Below are positions 9,353-17,158 of a stretch of DNA of 64,000 bases, piece after piece. The DNA comes from Pseudosulfitobacter sp. DSM 107133 (GTDB lineage: Bacteria; Pseudomonadota; Alphaproteobacteria; Rhodobacterales; Rhodobacteraceae). The first letter of the stretch is position 1, and every line of letters begins with the position of its first letter. The notes under the pieces are model-generated. The model was not told the origin of the DNA. It ran no database searches and was given only the letters and a program-made list of their open reading frames with translations. The stretch lies in the NCBI RefSeq assembly GCF_022788695.1, contig NZ_CP085154.1:1550001-1614000 (forward strand), in the 5' to 3' direction. Made by a program: the position numbers and the translations under genes.

Positions 9353-9380
9353 AAAAGGCCGCCTTTCGGGGCGGCCTTTT
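9353..9380 (+). terminator. Intrinsic terminator of tig
   Basis: AAAGGCCGCC pairs perfectly with GGCGGCCTTT over a short TTTCGG-type loop and runs into TTTTTCGTTTT. Confidence 0.9.
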
Positions 9381-9497
9381 TCGTTTTGTGTGTCTTGTCA
9401 TAGAGCGCAGCGTCGGCCCGTCCGGGGGGGGCGAACGTCGCGCAATCGCGATCCGATTTTACTGATCCTTAAAACCAGCGTGGACCGATTGGATCCG

Positions 9498-10262
9498 CTA
9501 TTTGCCCTCAATGGTTAGCAGGCTGGAGAATTGGACATGGGACCAGGCCAGACTGAGCTTGTAGCTCTTGAGCGCAGATGCGGGCAGCGTCAGCTGATCC
9601 TGTCGCGCCATTTCGGACAGCGCGCGGTTCAACTTGCGCAATTCGGTCATCATATGGCGGGCCGTATCGTCCGATATCCGGCGTGACTGGGTCAGGAAGG
9701 CGGCGGCCTCGGTATCCGGCGCCAGAAAAACCTGACGGACAAAGTCGAGGTTGATCTTCATCAGGGCACGGTGCAACGGCCCGTCGCGCCTGAACTGGAT
9801 CGGGTGGTCCAAAAGCAGACGGATGCGTCCGGTTGCCTGCACTTCAGCAAGCCCGAGCCGTTCAAGTTGCTGCCCCATCCTGAGCGTATCGCCCGGCTCC
9901 AGCTTGAACTGTCGCGCGATTTCTTCGACGGGCATGCCATCGTGCAGCAGAATGAAGAAGTTGAACAGCGAGGGATCACCGGCCAGTTGCGCCTCGATAC
10001 GGTCCCCGAGCATGACCGGCGTGACCGTCGTGCGTTTGGCCTGTGCCACCACGTCTTCCAGCGACAATCCCAGCGCATCGCAGATTTCGACGATCCTGCT
10101 TAGCTTGTCGTCGCGTGCGGCAAACACGCGTTTGATCGTCGGCTCGGACGTATCAAGCCTGCGGGCAAGCTCTGCATAGGTGATCTTGCGTGCCCGCAAC
10201 ACCGTCTTGAGTGTTTCGAAAATCCTGGCTTGCACGGCGGCCTCTCTGATGCTGCTTTCCAC
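9498..10262 (-). CDS. XRE-family transcriptional regulator
   Basis: 254 residues. An N-terminal helix-turn-helix (residues about 14–70: ITYAELARRLDTSEPTIKRVFAARDDKLSRIVEICDALGLSLEDVV) matches the Cro/CI type, with the recognition helix in EPTIKRVF. The rest (residues 80–254) is an all-helical region of no family I recognise, possibly a ligand or oligomerisation domain. The gene is divergent from the secreted propeller gene at 10355, and a perfect 6-bp inverted repeat in the 92-bp gap is a likely operator for both promoters. Start ATG at 10262; GTG or later starts are possible. Confidence 0.82.
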   Translation of the reverse strand: MESSIREAAVQARIFETLKTVLRARKITYAELARRLDTSEPTIKRVFAARDDKLSRIVEICDALGLSLEDVVAQAKRTTVTPVMLGDRIEAQLAGDPSLFNFFILLHDGMPVEEIARQFKLEPGDTLRMGQQLERLGLAEVQATGRIRLLLDHPIQFRRDGPLHRALMKINLDFVRQVFLAPDTEAAAFLTQSRRISDDTARHMMTELRKLNRALSEMARQDQLTLPASALKSYKLSLAWSHVQFSSLLTIEGK

Positions 10263-10267
10263 AATTT

Positions 10268-10286
10268 GGTATCGGAAGTTGATACC
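10268..10286. promoter_or_regulatory. Candidate operator between XRE regulator and 10355 gene
   Basis: GGTATC (10268–10273) and GATACC (10281–10286) form a perfect inverted repeat with a 7-base centre, six bases from the regulator's start codon. This spacing puts repeat centres about 13 bp apart, reasonable for a Cro-like dimer. Inference from position and symmetry only. Confidence 0.5.
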
Positions 10287-10354
10287 GGAAAGTTAAATAT
10301 TCTCTGTTTCGATCATTATCAGTAACTCAACTCAGGTCAAATGAGGATTTGGAT

Positions 10355-11197
10355 ATGATCAAGAAAACGATGTTGGCAGGGCTGGCTCTGCTCCTGAACA
10401 CAAGCGCCGTACTGGCGGATGAAAACTGGACTGCGGGCGGTTTCGACATGCCGGAATCGGCTCTGTTCGATACGGCGCGAAACCGGATCATTCTCAGCAC
10501 CATCATCGGCAATCCGGGTGCTGCCGACGGGCAGGGCAGCCTTGTACTTTTGTCACCGGAGGGTGACGTGATCGACGCCAATTGGGCGGAGGGGCTGGAC
10601 GCACCGAAAGGAATGGCAATCGTAGGTGACATGTTGCTGGTCGCCGATCTGACCCGACTGCACGAGGTCGACCTTGCGACAGGAGAAATCCGCCGGTCCA
10701 TTGCCATGCCCGAGGCCGTTTTTCTCAATGACGTCACTTCCGACGGAGAGGTCGCCTTTGTGAGCGACATGATGACGGACAGCCTGTGGCGCTACGCTGA
10801 TGGTGCGTTCACCCTCTGGCTCAGTGACCCGCAGCTTGCCCACCCCAACGGCGTTTTCCTCGATGGCGACCGTTTGCTTGTCGGGTCGTGGGGCGCTGGC
10901 TTGCGCGACGATTTCACAACAGAAACGCCCGGGTCGCTTCTGTCCGTCTCGTTGGACACAAAGGAGATCAGCGTCATCGCTCCGGAAATCGGCAACATCG
11001 ACGGTATTACCCGGATCGACGACGCAATCCTCGTGAGCGATTGGGTGACGGGCGGGCTGTTCGAGATCGGGCGTGACGGCGCGGCACAGCTGACGGCCCA
11101 ATTTGCGCCGGGACTTGCCGATATTTCTTCTGATGGAAGCACTCTCTACCTGCCAATGATGCTCGATGGCACGTTGATTTCTTGGGACTATCCATGA
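10355..11197 (+). CDS. Secreted SMP-30/gluconolactonase-like beta-propeller protein
   Basis: About 280 residues. The N-terminus MIKKTMLAGLALLLNTSAVLA is a clear Sec signal peptide with an AxA-like cleavage site before DENWTAGG. The mature part has the repeating blades of a six-bladed propeller (SPEGDVIDANWAEGLDAPKGMAIVGDMLLVADL; PNGVFLDGDRLLVGSWG; IDGITRIDDAILVSDW). The acid/asparagine positions resemble SMP-30/NHL-type lactonases, but no specific substrate is evident. The start was set to ATG 10355 (GAGG upstream) rather than TTG 10349. Probably co-transcribed with the CMD-family gene at 11256. Confidence 0.72.
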   Translation: MIKKTMLAGLALLLNTSAVLADENWTAGGFDMPESALFDTARNRIILSTIIGNPGAADGQGSLVLLSPEGDVIDANWAEGLDAPKGMAIVGDMLLVADLTRLHEVDLATGEIRRSIAMPEAVFLNDVTSDGEVAFVSDMMTDSLWRYADGAFTLWLSDPQLAHPNGVFLDGDRLLVGSWGAGLRDDFTTETPGSLLSVSLDTKEISVIAPEIGNIDGITRIDDAILVSDWVTGGLFEIGRDGAAQLTAQFAPGLADISSDGSTLYLPMMLDGTLISWDYP

Positions 11198-11201
11198 ACG
11201 G

Positions 11202-11228
11202 GGTGCTGGCACCCAAGGGGCCAGCACC
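11202..11228 (+). promoter_or_regulatory. Hairpin between 10355 gene and CMD gene
   Basis: GGTGCTGG (11202–11209) pairs perfectly with CCAGCACC (11221–11228). No T-tract follows. It lies five bases past the stop codon and may protect the upstream message or partly attenuate downstream transcription. Confidence 0.5.
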
Positions 11229-11255
11229 AATAATTCAAAATCAGGAAAATCTGTT

Positions 11256-11630
11256 ATGAACGATACATATGCGCGTGGTCGCGAATTGGCCGAAGCCCTC
11301 AACCCCGGAATGGAGCAGGCCCTTGAAGAACGCTACGGTGCCCTGCTGCCAGGTATGCCGCAAAGCGTTGTGGATTTTGCCTATGGTCAACAATATTGCC
11401 GTCCGGGTCTTGCCCTGCGCGACCGTTACCTCGCAACCATTGCAGCGCTGACAGCCCTTGGGGGTCAGACGGCACCACAGCTTAGGATCAATATTTCTGC
11501 GGGTTTGAAAGCTGGCTTGACCGAAACGGAAATCGCGGAAGTGATTTGGCAGATGTCGCTTTATGGCGGGTTTCCCGCAGCCATCAACGCTTTGAATGTG
11601 GCACTGGATGTTTTTGCGCCAGAGAGATGA
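11256..11630 (+). CDS. Carboxymuconolactone decarboxylase (CMD) family protein
   Basis: 124 residues, the usual length of single-domain CMD proteins. The core RYLATIAALTALGGQTAPQLRINISAGLKAGLTETEIAEVIWQMSLYGGFPAAINAL matches the family consensus (helical bundle, HxxxGxT-type region replaced by INISAG). The AhpD-type CxxC pair is absent, so it is more like 4-carboxymuconolactone decarboxylase than a peroxidase partner. Its neighbour, a secreted lactonase-like propeller, suggests a small catabolic unit for a lactone or aromatic compound under the XRE regulator; this is inference. Confidence 0.82.
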   Translation: MNDTYARGRELAEALNPGMEQALEERYGALLPGMPQSVVDFAYGQQYCRPGLALRDRYLATIAALTALGGQTAPQLRINISAGLKAGLTETEIAEVIWQMSLYGGFPAAINALNVALDVFAPER

Positions 11631-11693
11631 CACATGAATGGATCATGACCGCTGGCCAGACCTGTAGCAGCGAAAACTGACCTTCCGAGCGGC

Positions 11694-11739
11694 GGGTGTT
11701 CGCTTTGCGAACACCCAAGGGCCGACGGTGTTGCGCACC
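11694..11739. repeat. Triplet-loop hairpin repeat, degenerate copy
   Basis: GGGTGTTCGC-TTT-GCGAACACCC (11694–11716) is a perfect 10-bp hairpin with a 3-base loop. It is followed by GGTGT-TGC-GCACC (11727–11739) and TTGCTTGCGGG. This resembles the hairpin plus TTGATTCCGGG sites used by the IS110 elements. It lies between the CMD gene and the lytic transglycosylase. Confidence 0.6.
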
Positions 11740-11763
11740 TTGCTTGCGGGCCGGTTTTTTGCT

Positions 11764-12249
11764 TCAGCCCTTGCGCAGGCCGGTTTCCACCAACATTCCG
11801 CGCTTCTTGGCCTCGTAGTAATAGCCGCGCGCATACCAGTGGATCGCGGTGCTCATGTCGCCGTCGGACAACAGCCACGCGCCGCGCAGGTATTTCACGC
11901 CGTATTTCAGGTTGGTTTCGGCATCCAGCAGATCCGAGGCCGACCCACTGTGACCCATGCTGCGGGCTGTGGCAGGCAGGATTTGCAACAGGCCGTAATA
12001 GGGGCCGTTTCGCGCCGATGGGTTGTGGGTGCTTTCGCGGATGGCAAGGCGGTGGACCAAGGGACGCGGGACTTCGTAGGTGTCGGCGTACTGGTTGATC
12101 AGGCGACGCAGCTGGGGCGTCTCGTTCGGGTACAGCGGCGGTTCCATGAAACCGGGGCCTTGGGGCTGCGAAGGGGCCGCGCTGCAAGCAGACAGGGCAG
12201 GGGCGCAGGCCAGCATCAGCAGGGCAGTGCGGCGCGTGAGTGATGGCAT
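11764..12249 (-). CDS. Lytic transglycosylase (SLT domain) lipoprotein
   Basis: 161 residues. MPSLTRRTALLMLACAPALSAC is a lipoprotein signal with lipobox LSAC (Cys 22). The SLT domain follows: RPLVHRLAIRESTHNPSARNGPYYGLLQILPATARSMGH, in which the Glu of IRES is the expected catalytic residue, then LDAETNLKYGVKYLRGAWLLSDGDMSTAIHWYARGYYYEAKKRG. It should cleave peptidoglycan glycan strands at the outer membrane or periplasmic face. The frame is open to 12417, but the ATG at 12249 is the only one that gives a signal peptide. Short for the class, with no extra binding domain. Confidence 0.88.
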   Translation of the reverse strand: MPSLTRRTALLMLACAPALSACSAAPSQPQGPGFMEPPLYPNETPQLRRLINQYADTYEVPRPLVHRLAIRESTHNPSARNGPYYGLLQILPATARSMGHSGSASDLLDAETNLKYGVKYLRGAWLLSDGDMSTAIHWYARGYYYEAKKRGMLVETGLRKG

Positions 12250-12688
12250 ATCTCTACCGGAAACAGTGAATATGCTGGTGATGTAGACGCGTCTGGGTGA
12301 TTCCGGCCAGAGACCTTGCCTGACATGGGCGCGAACACGCCGATGTGAGCCGTGGTGAGCGCCAAGGCGCTGGTGCCTGAGGACAGGCGAACGCTGCGCG
12401 TTCTTGATCCGATGCACTGCGCGTTCTGAATTCTATCAGGGCACCGTATCGTGCGGTTTTGCCCCAAGCGACAGGTATTTTTCCGCATAGCGGCCCTTGC
12501 GCACAGTTTGTGGCAATGTCGGAAGAGCGGACGGAGCTGCCGTTTGTAATGGAGTGCGAAGCCGCGCATCGTCGGGCCGTGGCGCGGCGATCCGACCTCA
12601 GTGACTGGCAGTTTATGGCAGCCAAGCACATCCTAACTACCTGTCAGGCACTACAGAAGCCAAATCGCCGTGCCGGCGGACGGCCCGT
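12250..12688. other. Intergenic region, no supported gene
   Basis: About 440 bases between the transglycosylase and the repeats next to IS110 copy 1. A plus-strand frame from 12516 (MSEERTELPFVMECEAAHRRAVARR…) stays open for about 55 codons before running into repeat and IS DNA. It could be the start of a small gene interrupted here, but it has no ribosome site and no family I recognise. Otherwise I see nothing. Confidence 0.5.
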
Positions 12689-12734
12689 CATGTCGAAGAC
12701 ATGCCTGAGGCATGATGCGCGGCGGCCTGCGGCC
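12689..12734 (+). repeat. Overlapping triplet-loop hairpins forming the left flank of IS110 copy 1
   Basis: CATGTC-GAA-GACATG (12689–12703), CATGCC-TGA-GGCATG (12700–12714) and GGCC-TGC-GGCC (12724–12734) are consecutive perfect mini-hairpins, each with a 3-base loop. The IS joins at the foot of the last one. Without the IS, the sequence would read hairpin then TTGATTCCG. Confidence 0.7.
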
Positions 12735-12759
12735 TTGTCTCAGACTTTCCGTGGCTCTT

Positions 12760-12932
12760 CTGCGAAGGTGGAGCCGATGCCAGCCACCTTTTGGATCGCA
12801 GGCACCGGCGACGGGTGGATCGTCTGCGGCCAGGTCTTCGAGGACCGTAATCAAGTGAGATCGCCCGTCGTCTTCGCATGAGGCCTGAACGGATACGCAG
12901 CAGCTCACAGGCTCTGCACGACAAGCAAAGGA
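12760..12932 (+). ncRNA. Candidate bridge RNA of IS110 copy 1
   Basis: The segment directly before the transposase holds a 5' hairpin (AAGGTGG 12765–12771 with CCACCTT 12784–12790) and two guide loops. Loop 1: CTGCGGCC (12824–12831) equals the left target flank 12727–12734. A GGTC…GACC hairpin follows, then AATCAAG (12849–12855), the reverse complement of right flank CTTGATT (13891–13897). Loop 2: ACGGATAC (12889–12896) equals the right IS end 13884–13891. A hairpin (12897–12917) follows, then GACAAG (12920–12925), the reverse complement of left end CTTGTC (12734–12739). Order and polarity match bridge RNAs described for IS621. RNA ends are estimates. Confidence 0.72.
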
Positions 12933-12933
12933 C

Positions 12934-13878
12934 ATGACGAAGATGATCAACGATACCATCGGCATCGACATCTCGAAAGCGCATCTTGACGCGCACCGGC
13001 TCAGCACCGCAACCCACGCCCGGTTCGACAATACCGCGACAGGCCTGCGCGCCTTCGAGCGCTGGTTGGGGCAGACAACGCCGGAGCGCGTGGTCTTCGA
13101 GCCCACCGGCCCCTACCACCGACGCCTCGAGAGCCACTTCTCAGGCCGCCTGCCGCTCGTCAAGGTGAACCCGCTGCAGGCCCGCCGCTTCGCGCAGGCC
13201 CACGGCACACGCGCTAAGACCGACGCGGTCGATGCCCGCATGCTCGCGCTCATGGGGCGCGCGCTGGAGCTGGTTCCGGACCAGCCAACCGACCCCAAAC
13301 AGCGTGAAATCAAGGAGTTGCATGTCGCCCGCACCGGGCTGGTGCGGGATCGTACCGCGCTGATGAACCGCCTTGGCACGCAACAGCTCGACGTGACCCG
13401 CCGCCTGACCCGGGCACGCCTGCGTCAGGTCAACCACCAGATCGACAGGCTTAACGCCGAAATCGAACGGCGAAACCGCGATTGCCCGGAACGCGCCAGG
13501 GCAATCGGCATTCTCACCTCGATCCCCGGGATCGGTGCCATCACCGCACGGGCGCTGCTCAGCGAATGCCCCGAGATCGGCACTCTGGGGTCAAAGCAGA
13601 TCGCGGCGCTCGCAGGTCTCGCGCCGATCACGTGTCAGTCCGGTCAGTGGAGCGGAAAGGCCCACATCCAGGGCGGGCGCAGGCTCCTGCGCGAGAGCCT
13701 GTTCATGCCCGCCCTCGTCGCCATGAAGCGAAACCCCGATCTGAGCCAGAAATACGATGCCCTCAGAGCCGCCGGAAAACCCCACAAGGTCGCGCTCGCC
13801 GTCCTCATGCGAAAACTCCTGATCCTCGCAAACACTCTCATAAGCGAAAACAGAGAATGGACACCAAAACACCCTTGA
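12934..13878 (+). CDS. IS110-family transposase (DEDD serine recombinase)
   Basis: 314 residues. The RuvC-like DEDD residues are visible: D12 (IGIDISKAHLD), E56 (VVFEPTGPY), D97 and D100 (KTDAVDARML). The C-terminal Tnp domain contains LTSIPGIGAITARALLSE (residues about 194–211) and LAGLAPITCQSGQWSGKAHIQGGRR, where S236 or S240 is the probable nucleophile. A coiled-coil-like helix (residues 160–190, rich in R, Q and N) joins the two. Family members cut and join DNA at CT-core sites chosen by the bridge RNA. AAAGGAC precedes the ATG. Identical in protein to copy 2. Confidence 0.94.
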   Translation: MTKMINDTIGIDISKAHLDAHRLSTATHARFDNTATGLRAFERWLGQTTPERVVFEPTGPYHRRLESHFSGRLPLVKVNPLQARRFAQAHGTRAKTDAVDARMLALMGRALELVPDQPTDPKQREIKELHVARTGLVRDRTALMNRLGTQQLDVTRRLTRARLRQVNHQIDRLNAEIERRNRDCPERARAIGILTSIPGIGAITARALLSECPEIGTLGSKQIAALAGLAPITCQSGQWSGKAHIQGGRRLLRESLFMPALVAMKRNPDLSQKYDALRAAGKPHKVALAVLMRKLLILANTLISENREWTPKHP

Positions 13879-13900
13879 CCAAGACGGATACTTGATTCCG

Positions 13901-14350
13901 CGCGGGTGACAAACGGCAAGGGCTCGAAGCCGACCTTCGCTGCGTCCGCAAGGAAGATCGGTGCCGAACCTGACGGCCAACGGCAGCTATTCAGACTTTG
14001 CTGCCATCCACCAAAGCCCGGAATCAAGGTGCGTAGCACCGCCGGGCAGCGCCCGACCGCCCGTCGCACCAAAGGTGCGCCGTAAATAGTCGGCACGCCT
14101 CTGGCGTGACGGGCGGGCGCTTCTTCGCTGTATTGCGCCTCTTCATCCCCACGCCAAAGTATAGAAATTAAGTGGCATCCACCCATGTGGTGATGCCCAC
14201 CCGCGGTCAGGCACTGCCCTGTGTGGTTAAGTCACTCTGGGCTCAAACCGGACATTCACTGCGTGACGCACAAAGGTCTGTTCTGCCACTTCGGCCCAAT
14301 GGTTTGCCGGAAACGCCAAAGTCATCTGGCGTTTCCCTGTGTTGAACCTG
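13901..14350. other. Intergenic repeat-rich region right of IS110 copy 1
   Basis: 450 bases between the IS and cpdB without a supported gene. It contains an unoccupied IS110 target site (14020–14040, minus strand) and the repeat block 14028–14262. Two copies of a dispersed motif GGCTC-NNA-CCG…TTC(G/A)CTGCG are also present, at about 13921–13945 and 14238–14262. Confidence 0.65.
14028..14262. repeat. Repeat block with nested triplet-loop hairpins; inverted partner at 50532–50725
   Basis: Starting with GGTGC-GTA-GCACC (14028–14040), the block has an outer stem CCGCCCGTC (14057–14065)/GACGGGCGG (14108–14116). The stem encloses two hairpins, CGCACC-AAA-GGTGCG and CACGCC-TCT-GGCGTG. It continues through CCTCTTCATCCCCACGCC and CACCCGCGGTCAGGC to GTGTGGTTAAGTCAC. 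All of these words recur, inverted, left of IS110 copy 2, where the outer stem is closed directly by an ATG loop (CCGCCC-ATG-GGGCGG). The block is non-coding. Confidence 0.7.
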
Positions 14351-16309
14351 TTACAACTGGATGCGGAAGCGGGCAAAGCCGTCGGCACCTTCGCCGGCGG
14401 GGGCGATATCCACGCCTTTGACATCGGCCACATAGTCGGCTGCCTTGGGGCCGGTGTCGAACAGAACGCTGGCCCCGTCGACAGGCGCGAAGGTCCAGTT
14501 GGCATCCGCGCGCGGGCTGATGGTGCCCTGTTCGACGATATAGCGCACGATTACGTCGCGGTTGGTGTCGGGGCCTTCAAACACGATGCTGTCGCCCATG
14601 GCACCGGGGAAAGCACCACCGCCGCTGGCGCGGTAGTTGTTGGTGGCGATGATGAATTTCGCAGCCGGATCAATGGGTTTTCCGTCAAAGTTCAGGTTCA
14701 CGATCCGGTTGGCATCGGGGTTGATCACCTCGCCCTTGCTGTCGAATTTCGATGGTTGCGACAGGTCGATCTGATAGGTCACACCGTCCATCACATCAAA
14801 GTTGTAGCTGGGAAACTCGGGGTTCAGCAGCATCTGGTCGGCCTCGCCGGGTGTGACCTGATTGAACATGCCTGCCGAGCGTTCCAGCCAGTCCTTGACT
14901 TGCGCCCCGGTCACCAGAACGGCGCGCGCGGTGTTGGGGTAGAGATACAGATCCGAGACGTTCTTGATCGCCACGTCGCCCTTGGGCACGTCGGTGTAGT
15001 ATTCAGGACCACCACGACCGCCGGCCTTGAACGGGGCGGCGGCGGAGAGGATCGGCAGGTCCTCGTATTCGGTGCCCTTCATCATCTGCGCGATGTACCA
15101 TGTCTGGGCAATCGACACGATCTGGACGGACGGATCATCCGCCACCAGCGCGAAATAGCTGTGCAGCGGCGCGTCGGTCTTGCCCACGGCGCGGCGGACA
15201 TAGGCCAGCGTGGCGTCGTGTTCCGCCTGCACCGAGGCCAACACCTCGGGATCGCTTTCCACCAGCGCGGTGACGCTGCGGTCTTCGTTGCGTTTGGAGA
15301 TGGGGCGCGCCTCGGAGGCGGACCCCGCGATGCGCCAGCCGTTGCCGTCGCGTTCCAGCATCAGGTCGATCAGACCCATGTGGCTGCCCCAGAACCCGCC
15401 CATGGTGGCCGGTTTGCCGTGGATGGTGCCTGCGTCCGCGTCGACGGCGGCGTATTCGGTATAGGTGGCCGAGGGGAACACCAGATGGCTGTGACCGGTC
15501 ATGATCGCGTCGATGCCGTCAACGGCAGCCAGCGGGACGGATGCGTTTTCCATGCCCTCGCTGTGATCGGCAGCACCGATGCCCGAGTGGGACAGGGCGA
15601 TGATGATGTCGGCACCCTGTTCCTTCATTTGTGGTACATAAGCCTGCGCAGTCTGTACAATATCGCGGGTCTGAACATTGCCTTCCAGATGGCGCCGGTC
15701 CCAGTTCATGATTTGCGGCGGCACGAACCCGATCAGCCCGATCTTGATCGGGTGGCTGTTGCCCGCACCATCGGTAATCATGCGGTCGATCAGCACATAG
15801 GGTTCGATCAACGTCGTGTCCTTGGTCGGGTCGCTGCCCATCTCCTTGACCACATTGGCCGAGACCACAGGATAGTTGGCACCGGCAAGAGATTTCATCA
15901 GGAAATCGAGGCCATAGTTGAATTCGTGGTTGCCCAGCGTCGAGGCATCAAAGCCCAGCGTGTTCATCGCGGCGATGACGGGATGCATGTCGCCGTCCTT
16001 CATGCCGCGTTCATAGGCGATGTAATCGCCCATCGGGTTGCCTTGCAGGAAATCGCCGTTGTCCAGCAACAGCGAATTGGTCGCCTCGGCGCGGATGTCC
16101 TTGATGATCGACGCGGTGCGGGCAAGGCCCACGGTGTCCACCGGTTTGTCGGCGTAATAGTCGTAGGGAAAGACATGAACGTGCAGGTCGGTGGTTTCCA
16201 TCAGCCGCAGGTGCGCCTGATTGGCAGCGGCATTGGCCGAAAACGGGTGTACGGCCAGCAGGCTGGCGGAACTGGCGATAAAGGCGCGGCGGGACAGGGT
16301 GAAGGGCAT
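14351..16309 (-). CDS. cpdB: 2',3'-cyclic-nucleotide 2'-phosphodiesterase/3'-nucleotidase
   Basis: 652 residues, the usual CpdB length. N-terminal export signal [23 protein letters not shown], with twin Arg, then the metallophosphatase blocks: [14 protein letters not shown] (D-x-H), [30 protein letters not shown] and [11 protein letters not shown]. The C-terminal 5'-nucleotidase domain follows (residues about 390–560), with [12 protein letters not shown] and a substrate-stacking region near [15 protein letters not shown]. It acts in the periplasm, hydrolysing cyclic nucleotides and 3'-nucleotides to scavenge phosphate and nucleosides. It is alone; the minus-strand ribosomal terminator lies just upstream. 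Confidence 0.93.
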   Translation of the reverse strand: MPFTLSRRAFIASSASLLAVHPFSANAAANQAHLRLMETTDLHVHVFPYDYYADKPVDTVGLARTASIIKDIRAEATNSLLLDNGDFLQGNPMGDYIAYERGMKDGDMHPVIAAMNTLGFDASTLGNHEFNYGLDFLMKSLAGANYPVVSANVVKEMGSDPTKDTTLIEPYVLIDRMITDGAGNSHPIKIGLIGFVPPQIMNWDRRHLEGNVQTRDIVQTAQAYVPQMKEQGADIIIALSHSGIGAADHSEGMENASVPLAAVDGIDAIMTGHSHLVFPSATYTEYAAVDADAGTIHGKPATMGGFWGSHMGLIDLMLERDGNGWRIAGSASEARPISKRNEDRSVTALVESDPEVLASVQAEHDATLAYVRRAVGKTDAPLHSYFALVADDPSVQIVSIAQTWYIAQMMKGTEYEDLPILSAAAPFKAGGRGGPEYYTDVPKGDVAIKNVSDLYLYPNTARAVLVTGAQVKDWLERSAGMFNQVTPGEADQMLLNPEFPSYNFDVMDGVTYQIDLSQPSKFDSKGEVINPDANRIVNLNFDGKPIDPAAKFIIATNNYRASGGGAFPGAMGDSIVFEGPDTNRDVIVRYIVEQGTISPRADANWTFAPVDGASVLFDTGPKAADYVADVKGVDIAPAGEGADGFARFRIQL

Positions 16310-16463
16310 CGTTCGATCCTTTGAGATGTTTGCTTCCGGCTATCGCTGCGGTCTGTGACAGAGGTGTGACAGAAGGGGAGCGGACCCAAGGATGATGCCC
16401 GCGGGGACAGCGGTGCGTCAATAGGGGCGGCGGGGGGGGCGCGCAGGGTCACCCGGAACGAAA

Positions 16464-16489
16464 AAAGACCGCCCCGAAGGGCGGCCTTT
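16464..16489 (-). terminator. Intrinsic terminator after rplI
   Basis: On the minus strand GGCCGCCC-TTCG-GGGCGGTC is followed by TTTTTT, 28 bases after the rplI stop. It closes the rpsF-rpsR-rplI operon. Confidence 0.9.
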
Positions 16490-16516
16490 GAAATGTGCAC
16501 TGTGCGAAAGTCGCGA

Positions 16517-17146
16517 TCAGTTGGTCGATGTTTCGTCGTCGTCCGAGGACTGTTCGGAAACCGCTTCGGCCAGATCGTCGTCGTCGGATGCCGCGGCACC
16601 GATGTCTTCGAACAGCTCGGAGATTTCGAAATCGGCTGCGGCTTCTTCTTCCGCGGCCAGTTCCTGGATCGATTTGCCCGAGGCTTGCAGTTCAGCTTCT
16701 TCCACCGAGCGTGCGACGTTCAGTTCGATTGTCACCTGAACTTCGGGGTGAAGTGTCACTTCAACCTCGTGCAGGCCCAGCTGTTTGATCGGTTGCACGA
16801 TGACAACCTGCTTGCGGTCCAGCGAGAAACCTTCGGCTGTGGCAGCTTCGGCCGCGTCACGGGTGGTGACCGAACCGTAAAGGTTGCCGCCATCCGACGC
16901 CTGACGAATCACAACGAACTGCTGGCCGTTGAGTTTGTCGCCAAGTGCTTCGGCTTCTTTCTTGGTCTCCAGGTTCTGCGCTTCGAGCACGACTTTGCGT
17001 GCTTCGAAGTCTGCGATGTTCTGCTCGGAAGCAGACAGCGCCTTGCCCTGGGGCAACAGGTAGTTGCGTGCAAAGCCGGGCTTGACGTCGACGACGTCGC
17101 CCATCTGGCCCAGTTTGGCCACGCGTTCGAGAAGGATCAGTTGCAT
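16517..17146 (-). CDS. rplI: 50S ribosomal protein L9 with a long acidic C-terminal tail
   Basis: 209 residues; typical L9 is about 150. The N-terminal RNA-binding domain ([36 protein letters not shown]) and the connecting helix are standard, and the C-terminal domain ends near [15 protein letters not shown] (about residue 160). The extra 45–50 residues are very acidic and serine-rich ([39 protein letters not shown]) and probably disordered. Comparable tails occur in Rhodobacterales L9 as far as I know; function unknown. Third gene of rpsF-rpsR-rplI, 12 bases after rpsR. Confidence 0.95.
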   Translation of the reverse strand: MQLILLERVAKLGQMGDVVDVKPGFARNYLLPQGKALSASEQNIADFEARKVVLEAQNLETKKEAEALGDKLNGQQFVVIRQASDGGNLYGSVTTRDAAEAATAEGFSLDRKQVVIVQPIKQLGLHEVEVTLHPEVQVTIELNVARSVEEAELQASGKSIQELAAEEEAAADFEISELFEDIGAAASDDDDLAEAVSEQSSDDDETSTN

Positions 17147-17158
17147 GTACTTGGCTCC

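Larger units (their letters stand above)
12734..13892 (+). mobile_element. IS110-family insertion sequence, copy 1
   Basis: Comparison with copy 2 (50725–51883) gives identity from 12732 to 13900 apart from two bases I could see (A12777 versus G50768; C versus T near 13137, silent). A CT dinucleotide at 12734–12735 and 13891–13892 is the probable crossover core, giving an element of about 1157 bp plus one core copy. Structure: about 200 bp of 5' non-coding DNA, one transposase gene, and only about 14 bp after the stop. This is the IS110-group layout with a long left end rather than IS1111. No terminal inverted repeats, as usual for the family. Confidence 0.88.

Noticed and set aside
12516..12881. 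Plus-strand ORF starting MSEERTELPFVMECEAAHRRA
   Set aside because: It runs into repeat and IS110 sequence, has no ribosome site and no family I recognise; at most a truncated remnant.
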